A stretch of DNA of 64,000 nt from the NCBI RefSeq assembly GCF_900215575.1, contig NZ_OBEJ01000001.1:1-64000 (forward strand), in the 5' to 3' direction. The DNA is from Natronoarchaeum philippinense. Lineage in GTDB: Archaea > Halobacteriota > Halobacteria > Halobacteriales > Natronoarchaeaceae. A model generated the notes under the pieces. It saw only the letters and a list, made by a program, of their open reading frames with translations, was not told the origin of the DNA and searched no databases. Below, piece by piece: positions 52,234-60,076 of the stretch (its first letter is position 1; every line of letters starts with the position of its first letter). Made by a program: the position numbers and the translations under genes.

Positions 52234-52350
52234 GAGTCGACGTATGCGGGCGCGATGGTAAGTGTTACGCGCCGGTTGGCCAGCACGACGAGCGCCAATG
52301 GCCGATCCAGTCCGGCGCGTTGATACGCCCGCGGCAACGAGCGGTGAGTG

Positions 52351-53109
52351 ATGACCAGAGACGTGCTCATCGTCGGCGGCGGCGTCGCGGGGCTCTCGGC
52401 CGGCATCTTCACTGCGAGAGCCGGACTCGACACCCTCATCGTCGACCCGGCTGGCGGACCGGACGACGCCAGCGACGCCGACGGATCGATTCTCGAACGC
52501 AACGCCCACCTCGAAAACTACCCCGGCTTTCCCGCTGGGATCGATGCCCGGTTGTATCTGAAGATGGTTCGAGAACAGGCGGCCGAGGCCGGCTGTAGCT
52601 TTTTCGAGGGACGTGTCGCGGACGTTCGTGACCGCGACGACGGGTTCGCCGTCGAACTCGACGCTGGCGAGATGCTCCAGTCGACCCGCGTAATCGCGGC
52701 GTCGTGGTCGGACGTTTCCTATCTCGACGGGCTCGACATCGAGTTCGTCGACCGCGGATCGAAGACCTACGTCGGCGTCGACGAGCACGGCCGAACGAAC
52801 GTGTCGGGGCTGTACGCCGCTGGCCGGGTCGCCGGGCGCCCGCATCAGGCCATCGTCGCGGCCGGGCACGGTGCGACGGTCGGGCTCACCGCAATCTCGG
52901 AGTCGAACGCCAACTTCTATCACGACTGGGTCACCCCGGAGGGGTATTTCACCGGCCGCGAGCGCGACGTGCCGCCGGGCTGTGAGGAGATCGACGACAT
53001 CGAACGCGGCGCCCGCGAGGCCGCGGCGCGCGACCGGCTGAGCGAGTGGATCGAGGACCCGCTCGACGACGAACCGACGATGCACCCGAGCGTCGACGAC
53101 TCGGCGTGA
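52351..53109 (+). CDS. Thioredoxin reductase-like flavoprotein lacking the NADPH domain
   Basis: This 252-residue protein has the FAD-binding motif LIVGGGVAGLSAGI near 7-20 and the second FAD contact GLYAAGRVAGRPHQAIVAAGHG near 150-171, in TrxR-like order. The central NADPH domain and the redox CxxC of real thioredoxin reductases are missing, and YAAGR carries Arg where the usual motif has Asp. It could be a light- or ligand-sensing flavoprotein, or an oxidase with a different partner. The C-terminal 50 residues are acidic. The start is the ATG at 52351, though GTG at 52348 is possible. Confidence 0.78.
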   Translation: MTRDVLIVGGGVAGLSAGIFTARAGLDTLIVDPAGGPDDASDADGSILERNAHLENYPGFPAGIDARLYLKMVREQAAEAGCSFFEGRVADVRDRDDGFAVELDAGEMLQSTRVIAASWSDVSYLDGLDIEFVDRGSKTYVGVDEHGRTNVSGLYAAGRVAGRPHQAIVAAGHGATVGLTAISESNANFYHDWVTPEGYFTGRERDVPPGCEEIDDIERGAREAAARDRLSEWIEDPLDDEPTMHPSVDDSA

Positions 53110-53168
53110 CGCCGCCCTCGTCCGCCGGACAAAAACTATTAGCTTCTCGGCCATCCAGACAGTACTAG

Positions 53169-53735
53169 ATGGACGAACAGCGCGGTATCGTCCTCGTCGT
53201 CGACGACGACCCGCGGGTCGCCCGAGTGTACGCAGAGCAACTGCGCCGCCAGCACACGGTCCGTGTGGCCTACAGCGGTGCGGACGCGCTCGAGAGCCTC
53301 GATACCGATGTCGATGTGGTCCTGCTCGACCGGCGGATGCCCGATCAGACGGGCGACGAGGTGCTCGAACAGATCCGTGCTCGCGGCCTGACATGCCAAG
53401 TGGCGATGGTGACGGCCGTCGAGCCGGACTTCGACATCATCGAGATGGACTTCGACGAGTACCTCTACAAACCGGTCACCGGCGACCAGCTGCTATCGAC
53501 GGTCGACCACCTGCTCCGGCGGGCGACCTACGATACCGCCTTACAGGAGTTTTTCTCGGTCGCCGCCAAACGCGCCGCACTCGAGTCCGAAAAGCCCCTC
53601 TCGGTGCTGCAAGAGAGTGATGAGTTTGCTACGCTGACCGCGCGCTTCGAGCGTCTGCGCGAGGAACTCGACGAGTCGCTCCACCAACTCGACGACGAGG
53701 AGGCTTTCGAACTCGCGCTGTCCGACCAGTTCTGA
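53169..53735 (+). CDS. HalX-type response regulator
   Basis: This 188-residue protein has a receiver domain (residues 6-120) with VDDD (11-14), D54 in VLLDRRMPD and Lys in YLYKPV, and a HalX domain (about 125-185). It is closely similar to the one at 8295 (DFDIIEM..DEYL shared). It lies 60 bases after the flavoprotein gene; no histidine kinase is nearby. Confidence 0.93.
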   Translation: MDEQRGIVLVVDDDPRVARVYAEQLRRQHTVRVAYSGADALESLDTDVDVVLLDRRMPDQTGDEVLEQIRARGLTCQVAMVTAVEPDFDIIEMDFDEYLYKPVTGDQLLSTVDHLLRRATYDTALQEFFSVAAKRAALESEKPLSVLQESDEFATLTARFERLREELDESLHQLDDEEAFELALSDQF

Positions 53736-53830
53736 CGCGGGTTCGGCTTTTCAGCCGGCGCGGTCGCGCCGTCTCGATGCCGTCGAGGCCGCGACAACGT
53801 TTTGTCGGCCCCGCGAGAACCACTGGCTGA

Positions 53831-55039
53831 ATGCTGGACGGAGTCAACGTCGCGCTCGGGGTCTGTGGCTCTATCGCGGCCGTAAAGACGGTGGAACTGG
53901 CCCACGAGCTTCGGCGTCGCGGCGCCGACGTGCGAGCGGTGATGACCGGCGGCGCTCAGAACATCATCCACCCGTGGGCCGTCGACTTCGCCACCGACGG
54001 GGACGTGGTCACGGAACTCACCGGCGCGGTCGAGCACGTCGAACTCTGCGGCCGGGAGGGCTGGGCAGACGTGTTCCTGATCGCGCCGGCGACGGCCAAC
54101 ACCGTCGGTAAGGTCGCCGGCGCCGTCGACGATACACCTGTCACCACCTGCGCGACCACCGCGCTCGGCGCCGACGTGCCGGTCGTGATCGCCCCCGCGA
54201 TGCACGAGCCGATGTACGATCATCCCGGCGTGCTCGACGCCATCGAGCGCGTCGAGTCGTGGGGCGTCGACTTCGTCGACCCCCGCATCGAGGAGGGCAA
54301 GGCCAAGATCGCCAGCGAGGAGCGTATCTGTCTCGACACAGCGCGCGCGGCCGGTGCTCGTCCGCTCGCTGGCGAGCGCGTCGTCGTCACGACCGGCGCG
54401 ACCGCCGAAGAGATCGACCCGGTTCGGGTGCTGACGAACCGCTCGTCGGGCAAGACCGGACGGGCCGTCGCACAGGCCTGCTACGTCCGTGGGGCCGACG
54501 TGACGCTGGTCCACGGCGTCGTCGGGCCGCACGCGCCCTCGAACACCGCCGACGAGCCGGCGCTCGGTCCCGACGGCGGCCTCGGCTACGCCGAGTACCG
54601 GCCCGTCGAGAGCGCGGCCGAACTCCGCGACGCAACGCTCGACGCGGCGGCCGACGCCGACGCGCTCGTCTCGGCGGCGGCGATCGGCGATTACACCGTC
54701 GAGGCAAGCGACAGCAAGCTCCGATCCGGGCAGGATCTGACGCTGGACCTCGACGCGACGCCGAAGGTGATCGACGCCGTCCGCGAGGCTCGCCCCGACC
54801 TTCCGATCGTCGGGTTCAAGGCCGAAACCGACGGGGACGACGACGCGATGGTCGAAGCCGCCCGCGCGACGCTCGATCGGGTCGGACTCGCGTTCGTCGT
54901 CGCCAACGACGCCGGCGTGATGGGCGCCGAGGACACCCGCGCACTGTTTGTCACCGACGACGGTGTCGACGAGTTCGCGGGCTCGAAGCGCGGGCTCGCC
55001 GACGGCGTCGCCGACCGATTGGTCTCCCAACTCGACTGA
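53831..55039 (+). CDS. coaBC: Bifunctional phosphopantothenoylcysteine decarboxylase/phosphopantothenate-cysteine ligase
   Basis: This 402-residue enzyme makes phosphopantetheine for coenzyme A. Residues 1 to about 180 form the FMN-binding decarboxylase (GVCGSIAAVKTVELAHEL near 9, the active-site His in EHVEL near 74, APATANTVGK near 90). Residues about 185-402 form the ligase (TTGATAEEIDPVRVLTNRSSGKTG near 187). The archaeal enzyme uses CTP or ATP. The start codon and length are normal. Confidence 0.95.
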   Translation: MLDGVNVALGVCGSIAAVKTVELAHELRRRGADVRAVMTGGAQNIIHPWAVDFATDGDVVTELTGAVEHVELCGREGWADVFLIAPATANTVGKVAGAVDDTPVTTCATTALGADVPVVIAPAMHEPMYDHPGVLDAIERVESWGVDFVDPRIEEGKAKIASEERICLDTARAAGARPLAGERVVVTTGATAEEIDPVRVLTNRSSGKTGRAVAQACYVRGADVTLVHGVVGPHAPSNTADEPALGPDGGLGYAEYRPVESAAELRDATLDAAADADALVSAAAIGDYTVEASDSKLRSGQDLTLDLDATPKVIDAVREARPDLPIVGFKAETDGDDDAMVEAARATLDRVGLAFVVANDAGVMGAEDTRALFVTDDGVDEFAGSKRGLADGVADRLVSQLD

Positions 55040-55287
55040 TCCGCGCTCGTTGGACGCCGCTTGACCAGTCCGTTTCCGGCATCGTTGGCCGGATCAGCCG
55101 GCGGCGACGGGTGAATAACGAAATTGTTTTCCTCGGGCTACCGCTTGGTTCGGACGACAGACAGAGCCATGAGTGACACACTTGGACCCGTCCGCGGCGT
55201 CCGGGCGCCGCCGATTTCGCGGCGCCGCTCGACGTCTTCGGGATCTCCTCGGCGCCGGGCCGGGCCGTCGACGGAGGTCGATCCCCC

Positions 55288-56352
55288 GTGAGCTACGCTC
55301 ACACGCTAGTTCCCGTCGAAGAATCGGCGACGCTCCGTCGAACCGTCGCGCACGCGGTCGACTCGGCCATCGAGGCGGCCGACGGCGACGCACGCATCAC
55401 GTTCGCGTCAGTGCTATCGGCCGACAGCACGCAACTACCCGGATCGGAACTCGAAGCGTCCGCCGAGGACCTCCTCGACCGGATCGAGATCTGGGCCGAG
55501 GAGGATGCCGGTGACGCCGAGTTGACGATCGACACCGTGATTCTGGGCGCCGACGAGTACCTGTTCAGCCCCCAAGATATGGCGCGGGTGATCGGCGCCC
55601 ACGCCGTCTCGACCGGCGTCGACCGGATCGTCCTCGATCCCGAGTACGACCCGGGCGCCGGGCAGCCGCTGCTCGAACCGCTCAAGTCGGACTTGAGCGG
55701 TGACGACCGATTCGACGTCGAGGAAGCGCCGGTCGAGCACCCGCGACGCTCGGCTCGTATCGTCGCGCCATCCAGCGCTAGCCGCTTCATCGGGACGTTC
55801 GTCCTTTCGTTCGTCTTCTACCAGTTGATCGGCGGCTTCGCCGGACTGTTCGACATCGTCACCGGCGCCGCGACGGCGCTGATCGCTGCGATCACGCTCT
55901 CGCAGGTAACGTTCTCCCGTCGGCCACAGCTGGTCGGTTCGTTCGTGCGACTCGGGCGCTGGTTCGTGTTCGCGCCCGTGTTGCTTTGGGAGATTCTGAT
56001 CGCAAACCTGCAGGTCGCCGCGGTCATTCTGGATCCTAGGAAGTCGATCGACCCGCGAATGACACGCGTCCACGCTGCGGTCTGGGGCGTTCTGCCCGTG
56101 ACGACGCTGGCAAACAGCATCACCCTCACGCCGGGAACGCTCACGGTCCGCGAGCGCGGGCAGGACCTGTACGTCCACTCGCTGCTGCCGGTCTCCCGCG
56201 AGGGCCTGTTCGACGGCGGTCTGGAGCGGTGGGTTCGCTTCGTCTTCTACGGCCGCCGGTCGATGCGCATCGACAGCCCGAAAGACCGCGGCGACGCCGA
56301 AGTGCTCCAGTCACCCGAGGACGGCGACGACGCCGGAGGTGAGGACGCATGA
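55288..56352 (+). CDS. mnhE: Mrp antiporter subunit E with N-terminal Usp-like domain
   Basis: This 354-residue protein has two parts. Residues 1-145 resemble a universal stress protein (TLVPVEESATLRRTVAHAV near 6), a small nucleotide-binding fold. Residues 165-330 are MnhE/MrpE: two spans, then FSRRPQLVGSFVRLGRWFVFAPVLLWEILIAN near 210 and the conserved ITLTPGTLTV near 270. The Usp-like part is normal for haloarchaeal versions but not for bacterial ones. The start is a GTG at 55288; the frame is open for 110 bases upstream without ATG. It opens a long overlapping operon. Confidence 0.9.
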   Translation: MSYAHTLVPVEESATLRRTVAHAVDSAIEAADGDARITFASVLSADSTQLPGSELEASAEDLLDRIEIWAEEDAGDAELTIDTVILGADEYLFSPQDMARVIGAHAVSTGVDRIVLDPEYDPGAGQPLLEPLKSDLSGDDRFDVEEAPVEHPRRSARIVAPSSASRFIGTFVLSFVFYQLIGGFAGLFDIVTGAATALIAAITLSQVTFSRRPQLVGSFVRLGRWFVFAPVLLWEILIANLQVAAVILDPRKSIDPRMTRVHAAVWGVLPVTTLANSITLTPGTLTVRERGQDLYVHSLLPVSREGLFDGGLERWVRFVFYGRRSMRIDSPKDRGDAEVLQSPEDGDDAGGEDA

Positions 56353-56639
56353 GCCTCGGCACCGGCGGCCTCGTCGGCGACGTGTTCCTCGCCGCGGCGG
56401 CGCTGTTCGTCGTGCTAGCGATCGCGTTGCTCTATCGGGTTATCGACGGCCCGACCATGCAGGACCGCGTGCTGGCGGTGAACGTGCTCGGCACGAACAC
56501 CGTCGTGATCCTCGCGCTGCTGGCGGTCGGATTGGGCGAGCCGTCGTTCCTCGACATCGCGCTGATCTACGCCCTGCTCAACTTCCTGATGTCGGTGGCG
56601 ATCTCGAAGTTCACCGTCGAACGAGGTGGGATCATATGA
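56349..56639 (+). CDS. mnhF: Mrp antiporter subunit F
   Basis: This 96-residue subunit has three membrane helices. The conserved RVIDGPTMQDRVLAVNVLG (about 29-47) is diagnostic of MrpF. It overlaps the preceding gene by 4 bases (ATGA) and the next by 4, so translation is coupled. Confidence 0.93.
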   Translation: MSLGTGGLVGDVFLAAAALFVVLAIALLYRVIDGPTMQDRVLAVNVLGTNTVVILALLAVGLGEPSFLDIALIYALLNFLMSVAISKFTVERGGII

Positions 56640-57052
56640 GCGCGATCGAGACGGCCCGGCTCGCCCTCGTGGGCCTCTTGCTCGTCGGGTCGCTGTTCTT
56701 CACGCTCGTCTCGACTGTCGGCGTCCTACGACTGCCCGACATCTACTCGCGGGCTCACACCGCCTCGCAGGCGGACACGCTCGGCGCCGGCTTCGCGCTC
56801 GCGGCCGTCGCAGTAGTGCTCGGTCTGCAGCCGACGACCGCGAAGACGGTGTTGCTGTTGCTGTTTATCTTCCTGACGAACCCGACGGCGGCCCACGCGA
56901 TCGCCCGCGCAGCCGACGAGGACGGCATCGAGCCGTGGACGGCCGACGACGACCGCACGGCAGAGGACCTCGCGCCGGACCACGCCAACACGACCGAATC
57001 GGCCGAGTCGGCAGACGCGGCCGACCGCGACGAGGGAGGTGAGCCGGCATGA
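56636..57052 (+). CDS. mnhG: Mrp antiporter subunit G
   Basis: This 138-residue subunit has three helices and the family motif GVLRLPDIYSRAHTASQADTLG near 30. It carries a long acidic C-terminal tail (residues about 92-138) absent in shorter homologues, possibly soluble and cytoplasmic. It overlaps both neighbours by 4 bases. Confidence 0.93.
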   Translation: MSAIETARLALVGLLLVGSLFFTLVSTVGVLRLPDIYSRAHTASQADTLGAGFALAAVAVVLGLQPTTAKTVLLLLFIFLTNPTAAHAIARAADEDGIEPWTADDDRTAEDLAPDHANTTESAESADAADRDEGGEPA

Positions 57053-57594
57053 TCTCCGCGATCACCGCCGCGTTGTTCGTGTTCGTGCTCGCCACGGCGG
57101 TGCTGACCGCCGTGCTCAGAGACGTGCTCGCGGCGATCATCGTCTTCGCCGCCTACAGTCTCGGAATGGCGATCTTCTACGCCGTCCTGCTCGCGCCCGA
57201 CGTGGCCATGACCGAGGCGGCTATCGGCGCCGGCGTGACGACGCTGTTGTTGCTGTTGACGATCGCAAAGACCGTCCGCCCGTCGACGGACGCGACGTTC
57301 GAGCGGCCCAGCCTTCCGGGCCTGCTCGTCGTCGGCGCCTTTACGGCCGTCGTGCTTGCGACGGTTCCGTCGTTCCCCGCGGTCGGCAGCGAGACGGCAC
57401 CGATCTGGTCGAACCCGGAGGTAAGCCAGTATTACCTCGAACACGCCTACAAGGACACCGGCGTCGAGAACGCCGTCACGGCCGTCCTCGCGGGCTACCG
57501 TGGGTTCGACACGTTCGGCGAGGCGGTCGTGGTGTTCGCGGCCGGTATCGCCGCACTACTGGCTCTGCAGACGGAGGTGTTCACCGGTGAGTAA
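57049..57594 (+). CDS. MrpA C-terminal region as a separate protein (DUF4040 plus MbhE-like)
   Basis: This 181-residue protein corresponds to the C-terminal end of bacterial MrpA. The first half (three spans, RDVLAAIIVFAAYSLGMAIFYAVLLAPDVAMTEAAIGAG) is DUF4040/MbhD; the second half with HAYKDTGVENAVTAVLAGYRGFDTFGEAVVVF is MbhE-like. Thus MrpA is split here. It overlaps the next gene by 8 bases. Confidence 0.9.
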   Translation: MISAITAALFVFVLATAVLTAVLRDVLAAIIVFAAYSLGMAIFYAVLLAPDVAMTEAAIGAGVTTLLLLLTIAKTVRPSTDATFERPSLPGLLVVGAFTAVVLATVPSFPAVGSETAPIWSNPEVSQYYLEHAYKDTGVENAVTAVLAGYRGFDTFGEAVVVFAAGIAALLALQTEVFTGE

Positions 57595-58117
57595 CGATAC
57601 TGAGGAGTACGAACCGATCAGCGAGGACCAGCCCTACGTCGAGAGTCAGGTGATCATGACGACCGTTCGCGTGATCGCCCCCTTCTCGTTTACCTACGGG
57701 CTCTTCTTGACCTTCCACGGCGGCGGCTCGCCCGGGGGCGGGTTCCAGGGCGGCGCCATCATCGGCGCGACGATCCTGATGATCGCCTTCGCCTTCGGCA
57801 TCGAACCGACCCGGGACTGGCTCTCGAACGGCACCGTCGTCGGGCTCGCCAGCGGCGGCGTGCTCGCCTTCGCGCTGATCGGGCTGGTCCCGCTCGCGCT
57901 CGGCGGGCAGTTCCTCGAACACCCGCTGTACGAGTCCACGCTGGGCATCTACGACGGCAAGAAGTACGCGCTGGAGGGCGTCGAGATCCTCGGCATCATG
58001 CCGATCGTCGCCGGCGTCGTCGTGGGCCTCTTCTTCGCCATCGCGGCGGGCTTCGGCGGCGGCGCCCGGTTGACGGGCGATGGCGGCGAGCGGCCCGACG
58101 GAGGTGATTCGCGGTGA
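57587..58117 (+). CDS. mnhB: Mrp antiporter subunit B
   Basis: This 176-residue subunit has four helices and the family motif FHGGGSPGGGFQGGAIIGA (about 44-62). It starts with GTG at 57587 inside the previous gene. The hydrophilic N-terminus is acidic, as expected for a halophile. Confidence 0.93.
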   Translation: MSNDTEEYEPISEDQPYVESQVIMTTVRVIAPFSFTYGLFLTFHGGGSPGGGFQGGAIIGATILMIAFAFGIEPTRDWLSNGTVVGLASGGVLAFALIGLVPLALGGQFLEHPLYESTLGIYDGKKYALEGVEILGIMPIVAGVVVGLFFAIAAGFGGGARLTGDGGERPDGGDSR

Positions 58118-58479
58118 CGCCGCTCGAGATGCTCGCCAGCAGGTACGCCTACGTTCTGTTCGCTCTGCTGGTCGGCACCGGCCTGTACATGGTCGTGTCG
58201 AGCCCGAACTTCGTCAAGAAGGTGATCGGCCTGAACCTGTTCCAGACGGGCCTGTTCCTGTTCCTGATCGCCAGCGCCTACCTCGACGGCGGCTCGACGG
58301 CCATCGTCCACGGCGAGGGCGGCCCCTACGTCAGCCCGCTCCCGCAGGTGCTGGTCCTGACCGCGATCGTCGTCGGCGTCGCGCTGACGGCGGTCGCGCT
58401 CGCGCTGATCGTCCGCATCTACGACGAGTACGGCACGCTCCGCGAGGACGTGCTCCGGGAGGTGCGTGCCGATGACTGA
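58114..58479 (+). CDS. mnhC: Mrp antiporter subunit C (NuoK-like)
   Basis: This 121-residue subunit has three helices and resembles NuoK. Diagnostic stretches are SPNFVKKVIGLNLFQTGLFLF near 30 and DPLPQVLVLTAIVVGVALTAVAL near 72 (PLPQALVLTAIVIG in the family). It starts with GTG overlapping the subunit B stop by 4 bases and overlaps the next gene by 8. Confidence 0.93.
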   Translation: MTPLEMLASRYAYVLFALLVGTGLYMVVSSPNFVKKVIGLNLFQTGLFLFLIASAYLDGGSTAIVHGEGGPYVSPLPQVLVLTAIVVGVALTAVALALIVRIYDEYGTLREDVLREVRADD

Positions 58480-60076
58480 CGCCTCGATCGCCGTCGTCGG
58501 CCTGATCGTCCTGCCGCTGGTCGCGGCCGCGGTGGCGCTTCTGGCCGGCGTCGTCCGCGATCGGACCGGCTGGGCCATCGCCGTCGCCTCGCTGCTCGGC
58601 GAGGCCGCCCTCGTCGCTTGGCTCGCCACCGCGGTGTACGGTGGCCAAGGCGAACTCGTCCACGTGCTCGGCGGCTACGGCCGTCCCGGTCCCGAGGGGC
58701 TCGCGGTCGGCATCGAACTGGTCGCCGACCAGCTCTCGGCGCTGATCGCCGTGCTGATCGTCGTCGTCTCGCTGGGCGTCCTCGCCGTCGCGCGTTCGGC
58801 CGGCCCCCGCGGGAACGCCTTCTTCAGCGCGTTCTTGCTGCTCAACGGCGGGCTGATGGGCGTCGTGCTGACCGGCGACGTGTTCAACCTGTTCGTCTTC
58901 CTCGAAATCGTCGGGCTGGCGACCTACGCGCTGGTCGCCTCCGACAGGCGTCCAGACGCCGCCGTCGCCACGCTGAAGTACCTGATCGTCGGGACGACCG
59001 GCGCGTCGATGTACCTGCTCGGCGTCGCCTACCTGTTCATGGCGACCGGCGTGTTGAACATGGCCGACCTGTCGGCCGTGCTGGCCGGACAGGCCGGGCT
59101 CGGCGGCGAAGTGCTGTACACCGACACGCTCGTGCTGGCCGGCTTCGCGTTCGTGACCGTCGGCCTGTTCGTCAAGGCGGCGATCTTCCCGCTGCACGTC
59201 TGGCAGCCCGACGCCTACGCGGCGGCGCCCGACACCGTCACCGCCTACATCTCGGCGCTGGTCTCGACCGCGGGCGCGTACGCCTTCGCCCGCATCGCGC
59301 TCGACGTGTTCACGCCGGCCTTCTTCGAGGCCGTGCCCGCCGCGGCGTGGGCGATCGTGACGCTGGCCTCGATCAGTGTGGTCGCCGGCAGCGCGCTGGC
59401 CGTGACTCAAACTCGGGTCAAGCGCGTGTTCGCGTACTCGTCGGTGTCGCAGTTCGGCCTGATCGTCGCGGCCGTCGGCGTCGCCGTCCACCCCGCGGCG
59501 TCGCCCGCCGCGATCGAGTACGCGGTGCTCGGCGCCGCGATCCACCTGATCGGCCACGGCGTCATCAAGGGCGGCCTGTTCGTCGCCGCGGCCGGCCTCG
59601 CGCGGACGGCCGACGCGCGCACGCTCGACGAGTACGCGGGCCTCGGCCGCGAGGCGCCCCTGCAGTCGGGCGCGCTCGCCGTGCTCGCGCTCTCGCTGGT
59701 CGGCGTCCCGCCGACGGTCGGCTTCCTCGGGAAGTTCTACATCGCGCTGGGCGCCGTCGAAGCCGGGATCTGGCCGGTCGCAGCGGTCATCCTGCTCAGC
59801 ACCGTGCTGACGCTGGCGTATGCCGCGCGATTCCTCGAACGGCTCTACTTCACCCCCCGGTCGGCGGCGCCCTCGACCGGAGCGGTTGCGGCCGATGGCG
59901 GCTCGGATGGCTCGTCCCCCGCGGCCCAATCCAAGCGGGACGCCGACCTCCCCGGTGCATCGCTCGGCCTGCTGGCCGCGCTCGTCGGCGCCGTGATACT
60001 CGCCGTCGCGCTCGGCTTCGCCGGCTTCGAGTTCGCCGACGCGATGGCTCCCTTCGTCTCTGAGGTGGTCCAATAG
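58472..60076 (+). CDS. mnhD: Mrp antiporter subunit D (proton-conducting, NuoN/M-like)
   Basis: This 534-residue protein has about 14 helices and the Mrp/complex I antiporter fold. The TM5 Glu is present in VFLEIVGLATYAL near 145, the TM7 Lys in VGLFVKAAIFPLHVWQPDAY near 235, and the TM12 Lys in VGFLGKFYIALGAV near 415. It should form one half-channel of proton/sodium exchange. A Ser/Gly/Ala insertion lies at about 465-495. The ATG at 58472 overlaps the previous stop. Confidence 0.94.
   Translation: MTDASIAVVGLIVLPLVAAAVALLAGVVRDRTGWAIAVASLLGEAALVAWLATAVYGGQGELVHVLGGYGRPGPEGLAVGIELVADQLSALIAVLIVVVSLGVLAVARSAGPRGNAFFSAFLLLNGGLMGVVLTGDVFNLFVFLEIVGLATYALVASDRRPDAAVATLKYLIVGTTGASMYLLGVAYLFMATGVLNMADLSAVLAGQAGLGGEVLYTDTLVLAGFAFVTVGLFVKAAIFPLHVWQPDAYAAAPDTVTAYISALVSTAGAYAFARIALDVFTPAFFEAVPAAAWAIVTLASISVVAGSALAVTQTRVKRVFAYSSVSQFGLIVAAVGVAVHPAASPAAIEYAVLGAAIHLIGHGVIKGGLFVAAAGLARTADARTLDEYAGLGREAPLQSGALAVLALSLVGVPPTVGFLGKFYIALGAVEAGIWPVAAVILLSTVLTLAYAARFLERLYFTPRSAAPSTGAVAADGGSDGSSPAAQSKRDADLPGASLGLLAALVGAVILAVALGFAGFEFADAMAPFVSEVVQ

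Noticed and set aside
51703-53394. 563-residue minus-strand frame across the flavoprotein
   Set aside because: Only its last 176 residues (from the GTG at 52233) form a real START-like protein; the rest is antisense to the FAD protein.
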